Source: Pyrus communis (taxonomy: Eukaryota > Streptophyta > Magnoliopsida > Rosales > Rosaceae). Taken from it: a DNA stretch of 64,000 nucleotides. A model generated the notes under the pieces. It saw only the letters and a list, made by a program, of their open reading frames with translations. It searched no databases and was not told the origin of the DNA. Shown piece after piece: positions 46,345 to 58,450 of the stretch (its first letter is position 1; every line of letters starts with the position of its first letter). The stretch is taken from NCBI RefSeq assembly GCF_963583255.1, contig NC_084815.1, positions 13,625,724 through 13,689,723 of the forward strand, read 5' to 3'. Position numbers and translations under genes: made by a program.

Positions 46345-48381
46345 TGATAAGTCACATTTTGCATGCATTTTTATCTTCCTTATTTGGCGTCGTTGTGATT
46401 GTTTTGGATTAAACTAGTTGCATTTTACATTATTTGGTGTTAGTGTGCAGCCAAGGGTGAATTTGGATCAATGGGAAGGCAAACGAAGTAAAAACATTCC
46501 TTTTGGTAGCTGAGCATTATTCCAAACGTGGAAAGGGTTCTTGGGAATTAATTTGAAGTCCAAATATGAGGAATCTAAGACTAATATGGCGGAGGAAATT
46601 CAAGAGAAGATGTGATTAGGAAAGTGGTGCATTGGAGTCACATTGGGTGGTTCTAAACAAGGCAAAAACATGCGGGCACCTTGTTATTCCACATAACTTG
46701 TGCCGTGTATTCCCTTGCCTTGTCCAGCTCCATTTTGCACCAAAAACACCCATTCCCATTAACTAAAACATTCAGCCATATTTCTACCAACAAACACAAT
46801 CATGTCATGCAAATCCCATGTGGTTCCAAGTCAGATTATGCACTTTTAAAACATCAAAACATGCATTCACATGCATGTCCACAACCTGACCGTGCATTCC
46901 ATTACCTTTCTCCATTTCATCTTTGCAGAAATCCACATGCATCTTGATTAAATAAACCACACCCCTGCAGATCATGTCCATTCCTTGCACCCATCATTCC
47001 AGAAATCAATTCATCCCATTATTCCATGTGATTTCAACTCCCTCATGCCCATACCGTGCACTTCCATTCCCATTTGCAGATGTCCACTCCCTTGTGGCAG
47101 ACATTGCACATGTATCTTGGATTAAATAAACCACATACCTGCAGATCATGTCCATGCTTTGCATCCATCACTCCAGAAATCCACTCATCCCACCATTTCA
47201 TGCGATTCCAGCTCCTTCTTGTCTAGGCCGTGCACATTCTTACACCTTTTCAGTTTTCCTTTCACATGCATGTTGTCAGCTTTCACATGCATTCCTATGG
47301 TCTTCCCATCATTAACCACATTCAGAAATTCACAAACGAACTACTCATTCTTCCTCTCCATTGCATGGTATTCGACATTCTCTCCCATTCACAGAAACTG
47401 TTCTTCATTCAGTCCATTACACACGTATAACCATCCCATTTCACTTCATTTTCTGTCCATTTTCTGTCCCAAGGGCAGAAACCATTCAACCATAACCAAT
47501 CTATCTTTATCCGCACCACATTTGGAAAACCAACACCGAAGACACTCTTCAAGGAATTCAATATCAGTTTTGCTTCAAGGGTTTCTTCTTATTAATTCTA
47601 TGTTCATTCATGTTTTATATTTTTATGTTAAATCTTTTGTAAGCATGAATTGTAACTAATCCTCCTCTAGGGATTCGATGTAACCTTGCAAAGTTTGCCA
47701 TGTAATTAAGTTAGAATGCTCAGTTTGTCCATCTATTTCTTGTTTCATTCTCTGATTTAATGGTGACTTAGTGTGTTGATTTTAATGTTTGATCATCATT
47801 TGAATTAATCACTAAGTTGTGTAGCCAAGATTAAAACACACATCATGCATAATCTTGGTAGATATGTGAATGAATGAAGGGAATGTTTAGCAAACATCCT
47901 GCCGAGTTATTCCCTTTGGTTTTATGAAAGTTTCTTGTGCATTACATACTCTTGATTATGAACCAAAATTGCACATCACAACTAGGTTCATGATTAGAGA
48001 CATTTGATCAAATCCACACATCATATGGTTGATCATGTCCAAGTGAAACAAACTCAAGAAATAGGTAGATGATTGAGTACAAACTAACTTAACAAACATG
48101 GACTTGGTTTAGCAATGGTGAAACCGAATCCCTAGCTTCATCTCCATTGGTATTATCTCATTTTATTAGTTGTTGAGTCATTTATTTGTGTTTACTTCAC
48201 TTTCTTATACTTTCAAGTTAAAACAACAAATCTGCCTATTCTGTTTAGTTTGATTCATTTCATAGAGTTCTTGCAAAACAAGTAATTACATAGGTCCAAT
48301 TAGTCCCTGAGGATTCGACACCCTTGCTTGTGCCATTATACTAAATATATTCTAGCATTAGGAAGGAATAATACATCCACA
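46345..48381 (+). repeat. Element A 5' LTR
   Basis: Starts TGATAAGTCACATTTTGC and ends ATCCACA. Contains at least six CATGCA motifs. The ORFs in it are duplicated in the 3' LTR and are not genes. Confidence 0.93.
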
Positions 48382-48385
48382 AAAA

Positions 48386-48403
48386 TGGCGCCGTTGCCGG
48401 GGA
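48386..48403 (+). other. Primer binding site for tRNA-Asp, element A
   Basis: TGGCGCCGTTGCCGGGGA, four bases after the LTR. Confidence 0.9.
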
Positions 48404-50259
48404 CTGATTTCAGTCCCTTGTAATTGCTTGTTTGCTATTTAAAATTTGTTCATTTCATTGTTGTTTGCTAGTTAAACTTTGTTCTTTTCATTGTAGGTAG
48501 ATTCTTGATTTTCATTCAAACTTGTGTTACTTTGTTTCAGGTAGTATATGTCAAATAGACTTGTTGAGTTAGGCCAAAGAATTGAACGGTTGAAGGGCCA
48601 CACTTTGGACAACTTTGTGCCATCAAGTTCCTCCATTATCCGTGAAGAAGAGGAAGAGAATTCACCTAGTTCAACAAGTAAAGGCTCTGAGCAATTTAAT
48701 TGGGAAAGAGAAGAAAAGATGGCGGGCAACGAAGATGAGCTTCGAGCTTTGGAGGACTTTGCTCAACCAATCATACCAAATTCACCTTCATGCATCTTGC
48801 TGCCCACAGAAGCTAGAAACTATGATCTTAAATCTTCACATTTCCATATGTTTCCCTCTTTTTATGGCTTACCTAATGAAGACCCTTTAGCTCATATTAA
48901 AGAGTTTTACAATGTTGTGAGTGGTTTACCTTTGCAGGGAGTAAGTGAAGCAAATTTGAGGATGAGAGTGTTTCCTTACACCTTGAAAGATAGGGCCAAG
49001 AGTTGATTGATGACTCTAACACCAGGTTCCCTCACCACATGGGATGCCATGGCTAAGAAGTTCTTGGAGAAGTTCTTTTCCACTCAAAAGACAGCCACAT
49101 TAAGGGGACAAATCTTTAACTTCAAACAAGATGATGGAGAACCTTTCAATGAGTGTTGGGAGCGTTTTAAAGGCCTCTTGCTGCAATGTCCACACCATGG
49201 GTTACCTTTTCACTTACAAATGCAAATTTTCTATGATGGGCTAACCCAAACATGTCAATCAACTGTTGATAATGCAGCAGGTGGAGCATTGAAGAAAAAG
49301 AATGCTCAAGAGTCATATAACATTTATGAGATGTTGGGGTCTAATGCTCAACACAAAGATTTAAGGGGTAAGAAAGTTGGAGTCTATGAAACAAGTTCTA
49401 ATCATGAGCTTTTGTTGCAGGTAGCTAACCTAGAAAGGAAGCTTGAATCCGTGCTCAACATGGTGCCAAAAGCAAATGAAGTGTGTGCCATTTGCAACAT
49501 ACCAAGCCATCCTACTCACCAATGTCCATCTAGGGAGGCTTACCCCGAGTATGTTCAAGAGCAAGTGAACCTCATGAATTCTTACAACCAAAGGCCAAGG
49601 AATGATGTGTATTCCAATACATATAACTCGAGTTGGAGAGATCATCCCAACCTTTCATGGAAGAACAACAATCAATTCCAAAGTTTCCAACCAAAACCTG
49701 CCACTACCCTTGAGGATACGGTTAAGTTGTTAGCCCAAAACACCTTGCAATTCCAACATTCCACAAATAGCACTCTCCAACAACATTCGGCGACCCTAAC
49801 CAAAATGGAGACACAATTGGGGCAGATTGCAGATGCCTTGAACCAAAGAGAGGTTGGGAAGTTTCCAAGCCAACCCGTGATACTCCAAATGAACCAAGAG
49901 CAAGCCAAAGCAATCACTACACTTAGAAGTGGTAAGGTTATTGATAATAGAGTTGGCAATGAAGTTACTAATGAATATGATCATGTGAATGCTGATAGGA
50001 GCATATTTAGGCGACTTACTTAGCTTGTTTTCGTGCATTTATATTGTTAATTCATAGTTGTTTTTGGCGTTTAAGCCATTTTCGTGTGTTTTTAGGTTCA
50101 TGTGGCTAAGGAAGCAAAAAGATGCATTTTGGAGCATTTTGGAGCAAAATTGGACTTGGAAGGGATAACTTATACTTGGAGCAAAAGGAATGGACGAAAT
50201 TGAAGAGTTGATGTCACAAGGATTCCTACTTGAAGTAGCCACACACCTTCCACATTTCA

Positions 50260-50826
50260 GCCACATGCACTTGTTCCTCCATCATTGCACCAACAACAAC
50301 ATTGCACATGCACTCCCTTTAATTAATTAACCCACATGCACCCTTTATTCTTTCATCATTCCAGCCACTCCACATCCCTCACCAAGAAATCATTCAACAC
50401 ATGCATCCATAATCATTTCTCCACACCAAAACAGTGCACATGCATTCCACTTGTGCAATTCCATCATTCCACACCTTCATGGCAGCCACCAACCAACCTA
50501 GCTGTCATGTTTCCCCTTTAATCATTCAAACATTCACCCACATGCATTTTTAACCCACATGCACCCTAGATTCTAATCAGCCATTCACATTTAATCATTC
50601 ATTCCCATCAGATTTCTAGCATATTCACATGCATTCCATCCTTTAAAACATTGCACATGCACTCCACATGCATTCATCCTAGCTGTCATGTTTCCCCTTC
50701 CATCATTCCCTCACATTCTTTAAATCAGCCAACACATGCATCCACCTTTCTCCCATCAGATTTCCAACATTGCACATGCATTCCCCTTACAATTTCAGCC
50801 ATCCTAGCTGTTTTGCACATGCATTC
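50260..50826 (+). promoter_or_regulatory. Cluster of 13 CATGCA (RY) motifs
   Basis: CATGCA occurs 13 times between about 50262 and 50823, mostly as CACATGCA(T/C). CATGCA is the RY core bound by B3 factors such as ABI3, FUS3 and LEC2. The cluster ends about 50 bp before TATAAAAA at 50872. Confidence 0.55.
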
Positions 50827-50871
50827 ACTTAACCTAGCTGTCATGTTCCCTCTCCCATCCATTCATCTCCC

Positions 50872-50879
50872 TATAAAAA
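50872..50879 (+). promoter_or_regulatory. TATA box of solo LTR
   Basis: TATAAAAA after CATCTCCC, followed by A/C-rich sequence; the likely U3/R promoter. Confidence 0.5.
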
Positions 50880-52700
50880 CCATACACACTTCACACAACA
50901 TTCATTCACACTCATTCATACACATTTCAGTCACAAACACTTCCATTCCATTGTACATACCACAACATAAACTCATCCATTGCAGAAATGTAGACCATCA
51001 AACCATCTTTGTGCCGTGAGTCTCCCTTAGAATCCAAACACCATCCTTCCATTTTCACCACTCCCTAAACCATTCACACCATCAAACTATCCCTAGACCT
51101 TGTGCTACAACGAAGAGGAAGAGAAGAGTGCCTAAACGTTCATACAATTCAAGTTTGAGTTGTTGGAATGTTTAGGTGTTTCTTTGATTTCAATGTTTAA
51201 TTTCAATACTCTTTGTTTTGTACGTATGAGGAATGGAAGAGAAGAGTGCCTAAACGTTCATACAATTCAAGTTTGAGTTGTTGGAATGTTTAGGTGTTTC
51301 TTTGATTTCAAAGTTATGAGGAAATTCGAAATATATGTTTATGCTTACATTTTGATTTGATTACTTCTAATTGCGTTTCATAAGTTGTGATTCAATTTGT
51401 TTAACCGTTTGATTGATAACTTATTTATGTATGTTTATTGAGAGTGCACGCTTAATTTTCATGCATAAATATGACGCTAGAATATAAGTGAGTTTCACCT
51501 AATAGTTACGAACTTATATTCACAAGTAGTGGAGGTTGCTTATAAACAATCGCGTTAAACGAATTCTTGGCATAAGTTTCATGCGTATTCCATAGTAACG
51601 AATGCCTCGTCAACACTTATAATTTTCATAGAGCGTAATGATTCTTGCTTGTATCTCTATTATGCAATCATGTAGGGGACTTGTGGGGGATGTTTTGAAT
51701 TGTTGTATGCGCTAACCCATCCAATTCAATAACGTTAGGAAGATTTGAAGGTTAATTAGTGCATCACGGTTAACTTGGGGTGTTGAGTATCATAGTTTAT
51801 TGAAATGAAATTGGAAATCATTTTATTATGCAAGTGTAACATGTGTGGAGATGAACCCCTTAGCTAGCCATTCATCCATACTTTCATCATATTCATATTT
51901 ACATTATGCCTTTAAATTACAATCTGTTCATTTAGTTTAGTTTCGTCAAAACCTTAATCCCCCTTTACTTTAGTGTCCAACTTAGCTAGAAAGTGTTTTA
52001 GTTTGTGTTCATAAGTGTTTTGATTCAAGTTGTTGCACAAATTCGTCCAAATTCACCAAAGTGCTCAAAACTGCCCAGAAAGTGATTTTAAGGCAGTTTT
52101 GAGTGTTTTGGGTGATGTTTGAGTCTTTTGGTTTGTTTTAGTGTTTTAAAGTTTAGTTTTGCATTCTTTAAGTCTAGTATAGTGTTTTATATTGTGTTTT
52201 TACGTTTGAATCAAACCATAATCTTAAATTCGTCCAACATTGGGTTTAAGGTCAGAAACTGCCTAGTTAGTGTTTTTAGGCAGTTTTGAGTCTTTTGAAC
52301 TTGTTTTGAGTCCTTTGAGTCTTTGTGAACGTTTTTAACTTTGTTTTTACGTTTTTGAGTCAAATCCAAGTGATTAACAATCCCTCCTAATCCCCGGTCC
52401 AGAACGATCCCTACTTATACATATACTACAATTTGACGAAAAGAGGGTATAATTTGTGTGCGTATAAATCTCGCATCAAATGCAGGTGTTACTCAAGGAG
52501 ACAATGAGAAACCAAATGAGGAACCAAGCCATGCTACTTCCTCATTTGAAGCACCAAATCTTCACAAGGCCGAGAAACCATACACTCCACCAATACCATT
52601 CCCTGGAAGACTTGCCAAGAGCAAGCAGGATAAGTCATTTAAGGAAATTTTTGATATACTAAGCAAAGTGAATGTTAACTTACCTTTGCTTGATGTCATT

Positions 52701-53200
52701 AGGAACATGCCAGCATATGGGAAGTTCTTCAAGGAGTTAAACAGCTACAAAAGAAAGTATGGACCACATGAGAAGGTAGTGGTGTCTGAGAATGTGAGTG
52801 CAGTTTTGCAAAGAAAACTTCCACCAAAGCTGAAGGATCCAGGAAGTTTCTCTATCAACATCACCATAGGGGATAAGAAAGTAGAGAAGGCAATGCTTGA
52901 TTTGGGTGCTAGCATCAACTTAATGCCTTATTCAGTGTACCTTCAACTAGGTTTGGGAGATTTGAAAGCCACCACCATTTCATTACAACTTGCAGACAGA
53001 TCCGTGAAATATCCAAGAGGTTACAATCAAATTGCAATCGCTCCGGAGGATCAAGAGAAAACAACCTTTACTTGCCCCTTTGGCACATTTGCATACAGAA
53101 GAATGCCTTTTGGACTTTGCAATGCTCCAGCAACATTCCAAAGATGCATGTTGGCCATCTTTTCTGACATGGTAGAAAGATTCATTGAGCCCTTAGGTAC
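52701..53200 (+). pseudogene. pro-pol: Protease fused to RT core fragment by deletion, element A
   Basis: Protease shows KAMLDLGASINLMPYSVY (about 52888-52940) and ends ADRSVKYPRG at 53020. The next codons are already RT core: YNQIAIAPEDQEKTTF and [15 protein letters not shown]. So the second half of protease, the linker and the first RT blocks are gone. GGT at the join could come from either side, suggesting microhomology. RT then breaks off after ERFIE near 53190, before the catalytic MDD box, and the frame runs into TGA at 53202-53204. Confidence 0.85.
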
Positions 53201-54709
53201 TTGATGACAAAGAAGGATGCTAAACCACGCTTGATTAGATGGATACTCTTACTACAAGAGTTTGATTTGGAAATTCGAGATAAGAAGGGCAGTGATAATG
53301 TTGTGGCTGACCATTTGTCCAGGCTTAATGAAAACCATGGAGTTGGACAACCTTTGCCCCTAAATGAATCATTTCCAGATGAACAACTCCTTGTTGTTCA
53401 AGAACAAGAACCATGGTATGCGGATTTTGTTAATTATCTTGCTTGTGGTATAATGAGAAATGACCTTTCTTTTCAGGAAAGAAAGAAGTTCCTTGCCATG
53501 GTAAAGCACTACGTTTGGGACGAACCATATTTGTTTAAATATTGCCCTGATCAAATCATTAGGAGATGTGTCCCAGAGAGTGAGCAACAAAGCATTCTAA
53601 CATTTAGCCATACATTGGCATGTGGAGGACATTTTGGTGCCAAAAAGACATCTCTAAAGGTTTTACAATCTGGGTTCTTTTGGCCTACTTTATTCAAAGA
53701 TGCTTTTGATTTTTGTTCTAAGTGTGATAGGTGCCAGAAAATGGGGAACATTAGCCAAAGAAATGAGATGCCATTGAACAACATTTTGGTGGTGGAGCTC
53801 TTTGATGTTTGGGGAATCGATTTTATGGGACCATTTCCATCCTTTTTTGGCTACTTATACATATTAGTGGCAGTGGATCACGTATCCAAATGGGTTGAAG
53901 CCATTGCTACAAGAACTAATGATCATAAGGTTGTGTTGAATTTTCTTAAGGATATGATTTTTTGTAGGTTTGGAACCCCAAGAGCTATTATTAGTGATGG
54001 TGGCAGCCATTTTTGCAACAAACCCTTTGAATCCTTGATGAAGAAGTACAACATCAACCACAAAGTGGCAACCCCGTACCATCCTCAAACCTCAGGACAA
54101 GTGGAAATTAGCAATAGGGAGATCAAGAACATTTTGATGAAGACTGTGAGCCCTACAAAGAAGGATTGGTCATTAAGGTTGAATGATGCACTATGGGCAT
54201 ATAGAACAGCATACAAGACACCCATTGGCATGAGTCCTTATCGCCTTGTGTTTGGGAAAGCTTGTCATTTGCCAATGGAACTTGAACACCGTGCATATTG
54301 GGCCATCAAGAAGTTCAACTTTGATTACAAGGATGCTGGAATAGCAAGGAAACTCCAACTTAATGAGTTGGAAGAACTTAGAAATGAGGCATATGAGAAT
54401 GCCAAAATCTACAAGGAACGGACTAAGCTCTGTCATGACAAGGCCATCCTAAGGAAGGAGTTTCACCAAGGTATGAAAGTACTTTTGTATGACTCACGTT
54501 TGAGACTTTTTCCAGGTAAATTGAAGTCTAGGTGGGTGGGACCATTCAAAGTGTTACAAACATTTCCCCACGGAGCTGTGGAGATAGAGAACATGAAGAA
54601 TGGCACCTCTTTTAAAGTCAATGGGCAGCGATTGAAACCGTACTTGGAGAAAGTGGAGGAAGAGCCAGTGTATCAAGTTGTAGATTTTCTTGAGTTTACA
54701 ACACCATGA
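53201..54709 (+). pseudogene. int: RNase H end and integrase of element A
   Basis: A 502-codon open stretch begins right at the second deletion join ([14 protein letters not shown]), so RNase H keeps only its C-terminal VVADHLSR block. Integrase is complete in motifs: zinc finger ([17 protein letters not shown]), core Asp in GIDFMGPF, Asp in ISDGGSHF and Glu in [11 protein letters not shown], then [15 protein letters not shown] and the C-terminal [18 protein letters not shown]. No chromodomain, as expected for Athila. Integrase would insert cDNA into the chromosome, but here it has no proper polyprotein context. Confidence 0.85.
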
Positions 54710-54750
54710 ACAAGCTACCATGTCTTGCCTAGACATTAAATAAAGCGCTT

Positions 54751-54768
54751 GCTAGGAGGCAACCTAGT
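54751..54768 (+). other. Post-pol hairpin, element A
   Basis: CTAGG (54752-54756), loop AGGCAA, CCTAG (54763-54767), 42 nt after the integrase stop. Confidence 0.65.
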
Positions 54769-54849
54769 GTGGTTTGTGTTCTTTCCTTATTTTGTGTTTA
54801 TGTTATTTCCATTCCATATTCTTTGCCTATTTACTTTGCATACAATTTT

Positions 54850-54896
54850 AAGCATCGAGGACAATGCTTAGGTTAGGTTTGGGGGTGTGGGATGGA
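54850..54896 (+). other. Internal PPT-like cassette, element A
   Basis: Stem AAGCAT (54850-54855) and ATGCTT (54864-54869) around CGAGGACA, then AGGTTTGGGGGTGTGGG. Confidence 0.7.
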
Positions 54897-55542
54897 AGGT
54901 TTGTGTTTTGTGTTTGTTTTATGTGTTAGTTTTGGTTAAAGGTGTTTTGCTTACTAATATGAATGTATATGAGGGCTATGTTTGAAAACAAACGATTGGG
55001 TTGCTATGAAAAAGTGTTGCATCTTGTTGTCATGTATAAAGCTTTAACTCTTGAAATTATGATCATGGAGGTACCATACTCAAATTCTGGAAGAAGAATA
55101 GTGGAGACTACCCTAGTGAGTTATTTTGAGCCTAATTGCTTCTTTGAGAGGGTTTAAAGTGTTTCTACTCCTATCTTTTTCTTTCAATTTCACTTTAAAT
55201 GATCTCATTAATTCTATTTCGTTTGGATGCTAAGAATCATTCTCCTTTGCAGATACCATGTATTTAGTATCATGAATGAATGAACTCAATGAGATGATGT
55301 TAGGCTATGCATGTTTAACTACTAAAAGGCTTAAATCCTACCCATTTGTGTGCTCCATTCACCCTTGTTGTAGCCAAACACTTTAGCCTAACTCTTTCAT
55401 CACCCACACCATAATCTATCCATTCTGGCCCATTACAAGCCATACCTTATAGTTTGGGGAATACCAATGTGATGAAGACTAAAAAGGTAAATTGAGCTTA
55501 GAACAAGATCGTGGCGTGTACCAAGGACACCTATGTTGAAGA

Positions 55543-55587
<45 letters not shown>

Positions 55588-56370
55588 AGTCAAAGTGGAT
55601 ACAAGTTCCAAATCCCCTCATTTTAATGCATAGGACCTGGACGCCAAAAACAAAGAAAAAGAAGGCAAATGCAAGTGAAGAGCATGATCCTCAAGGACAC
55701 TTTGGTATGCCCCAAGCTCTAGTATTTCATATCACTTCTTTCGTAACCTATAACCTAAGCCTTACATTACAATCTTGAGAAAAGACCTAGCTGATCATTG
55801 AGGATGTATTCATGAGGTGATGGTAAGTGTGTGTGTTATCTATATTCTTAGCATTTGATTCATTTCATGAGATCTACTCAGAAATTGTGCTTCCATTTCA
55901 GATTTCATATGTGAGAATTTTGATTCCCTTTACATAATTTCGCTCATATATGCTTGTGGAGACTAAAACCTTAGGGTCTGAGTAAGAACTTGAGTGGAAT
56001 CTGTGAGGAGTAGAGTTGAGGCGAATTCTATCTTAAGCATTTGGGTATGGTGACCTTGAAGTTGTAAGACATGGAGAAATATCTTTATACGTTACAATTG
56101 ATACGATTCTTTGAAGTGGCAAACTTTTGAGTTTGAATATATGACAAGATCTTCATTGGTTATTATTAGTTTGTTCAAAGCATGTATTAGCCAAATTGTT
56201 TGCAGTATTTGTAGATGTTTGTGGGTGTCATCACTGTAAACCCTCAAGAGACACATCTCCTCCAACTAGGGACACCTAGGGGTTCAAAGGCTTGTTGCAC
56301 ATGCTCAGTGCAATCGTTTAGCCAGCGAAAGTGGTTTAGTTTGATGTTTTTGTTTTATGTGTTTTAGTTT
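54897..56370 (+). other. Element A 3' non-coding region
   Basis: No ORF over about 65 codons with any family resemblance. Contains an A36 run (55549-55584). Corresponds to the long 3' non-coding zones of B and C. Confidence 0.6.
55549..55584 (+). repeat. A36 homopolymer
   Basis: Run of A inside the 3' non-coding region of A. Length may be unstable in assembly. Confidence 0.9.
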
Positions 56371-56374
56371 TAAG

Positions 56375-56413
56375 TTTGCTCGAGGACTAGCAAAAACCAG
56401 GTTTGGGGGCATT
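56375..56413 (+). other. Element A PPT with adjacent hairpin
   Basis: Stem TTTGCT / AGCAAA around CGAGGACT (56375-56394), then AGGTTTGGGGGCATT up to the LTR. Confidence 0.8.
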
Positions 56414-58450
56414 TGATAAGTCACATTTTGCATGCATTTTTATCTTCCTTATTTGGCGTCGTTGTGATTGTTTTGGATTAAACTAGTTGCATTTTACATT
56501 ATTTGGTGTTAGTGTGCAGCCAAGGGTGAATTTGGATCAATGGGAAGGCAAACGAAGTAAAAGCATTCCTTTTGGTAGCTGAGCATTATTCCAAACGTGG
56601 AAAGGGTTCTTGGGAATTAATTTGAAGTCCAAATATGAGGAATCTAAGACTAATATGGCGGAGGAAATTCAGGAGAAGATGTGATTAGGAAAGTGGTGCA
56701 TTGGAGTCACATTGGGTGGTTCTAAACAAGGCAAAAACATGCGGGCACCTTGTTATTCCACATAACTTGTGCCGTGTATTCCCTTGCCTTGTCCAGCTCC
56801 ATTTTGCACCAAAAACACCCATTCCCATTAACTAAAACATTCAGCCATATTTCCACCAACAAACACAATCATGTCATGCAAATCCCATGTGGTTCCAAGT
56901 CAGATTATGCACTTCTAAAACATCAAAACATGCATTCACATGCATGTCCACAACCTGACCGTGCATTCCATTACCTTTCTCCATTTCATCTTTGCAGAAA
57001 TCCACATGCATCTTGATTAAATAAACCACACCCCTGCAGATCATGTCCATTCCTTGCACCCATCATTCCAGAAATCAATTCATCCCATCATTCCATGTGA
57101 TTTCAACTCCCTCATACCCATACCGTGCACTTCCATTCCCATTTGCAGATGTCCACTCCCTTGTGGCAGACATTGCACATGTATTTTGGATTAAATAAAC
57201 CACATACCTGCAGATCATGTCCATGCTTTGCATCCATCACTCCAGAAATCCACTCATCCCACCATTTCATGCGATTCCAGCTCCTTCTTGTCTAGGCCGT
57301 GCACATTCTTACACCTTTTCAGTTTTCCTTTCACATGCATGTTGTCAGCTTTCACATGCATTCCTATGGTCTTCCCATCATTAACCACATTCAGAAATTC
57401 ACAAACGAACTACTCATTCTTCCTCTCCATTGCATGGTATTCGACATTCTTTCCCATTCACAGAAACTGTTCTTCATTCAGTCCATTACACACGTATAAC
57501 CATCCCATTTCACTTCATTTTCTGTCCATTTTCTGTCCCAAGGGCAGAAACCATTCAACCATAACCAATCTATCTTCATCCGCACCACATTTGGAAAACC
57601 AACACCGAAGGCACTCTTCAAGGAATTCAACATCAGTTTTGCTTCAAGGGTTTCTTCTTATTAATTCTATGTTCATTCATGTTTTATATTTTTATGTTAA
57701 ATCTTTTGTAAGCATGAATTGTAACTAATCCTCCTCTAGGGATTCGATGTAACCTTGCAAAGTTTGCCATGTAATTAAGTTAGAATGCTCAGTTTGTCCA
57801 TCTATTTCTTGTTTCATTCTCTGATTTAATGGTGACTTAGTGTGTTGATTTTAATGTTTGATCATCATTTGAATTAATCACTAAGTTGTGTAGCCAAGAT
57901 TAAAACACACATCATGCATAATCTTGGTAGATATGTGAATGAATGAAGGGAATGTTTAGCAAACATCCTGCCGAGTTATTCCCTTTGGTTTTATGAAAGT
58001 TTCTTGTGCATTACATACTCTTGATTATGAACCAAAATTGCACATCACAACTAGGTTCATGATTAGAGACATTTGATCAAATCCACACATCATATGGTTG
58101 ATCATGTCCAAGTGAAACAAACTCAAGAAATAGGTAGATGATTGAGTACAAACTAACTTAACAAACATGGACTTGGTTTAGCAATGGTGAAACCGAATCC
58201 CTAGCTTCATCTCCATTGGTATTATCTCATTTTATTAGTTGTTGAGTCATTTATTTGTGTTTACTTCACTTTCTTATACTTTCAAGTTACAACAACAAAT
58301 CTGCCTATTCTGTTTAGTTTGATTCATTTCATAGAGTTCTTGCAAAACAAGTAATTACATAGTTCCAATTAGTCCCTGAGGATTCGACACCCTTGCTTGT
58401 GCCATTATACTAAATATATTCTAGCATTAGGAAGGAATAATACATCAACA
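56414..58450 (+). repeat. Element A 3' LTR
   Basis: 2037 bp, offset exactly 10069 bp from the 5' LTR, ends ATCAACA. Confidence 0.93.

Larger units (their letters stand above)
49988..52483 (+). mobile_element. Solo LTR of a B-like family inside gag of A
   Basis: 49993-52478 (2486 bp) starts TGATAGGAGCATATTTA like the LTR of B and ends CTCGCATCA. Target duplication AATGC is perfect (49988-49992, 52479-52483). The last 1.3 kb align with the LTR of B in reverse; the central 50200-51100 part differs and is longer. No internal region, so a recombination product. Confidence 0.9.
48548..52700 (+). pseudogene. gag: Gag of element A, nonsense codon and inserted LTR
   Basis: Starts MSNRLVELGQRIERLKGH. 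The capsid region continues to 49003, where TGA (49004-49006) sits at a position occupied by Trp in element C (KDWLYKLAPG). It continues in the same frame from 49007 with WDAMAKKFLEKFF, a CCHC knuckle CAICNIPSHPTHQC (about 49490-49530) and a Gln/Asn-rich region, to 49992. A solo LTR (49993-52478) then splits it. The frame resumes at 52484 once the duplicated AATGC is discounted. Gag forms the particle; this copy would give only a 152-residue product. Confidence 0.85.

Noticed and set aside
46681..47659. ORFs of 88 and 166 codons, His/Pro/Ser-rich
   Set aside because: Duplicated at 56750-57728 as part of the LTRs of element A; composition comes from CA-rich repeats.
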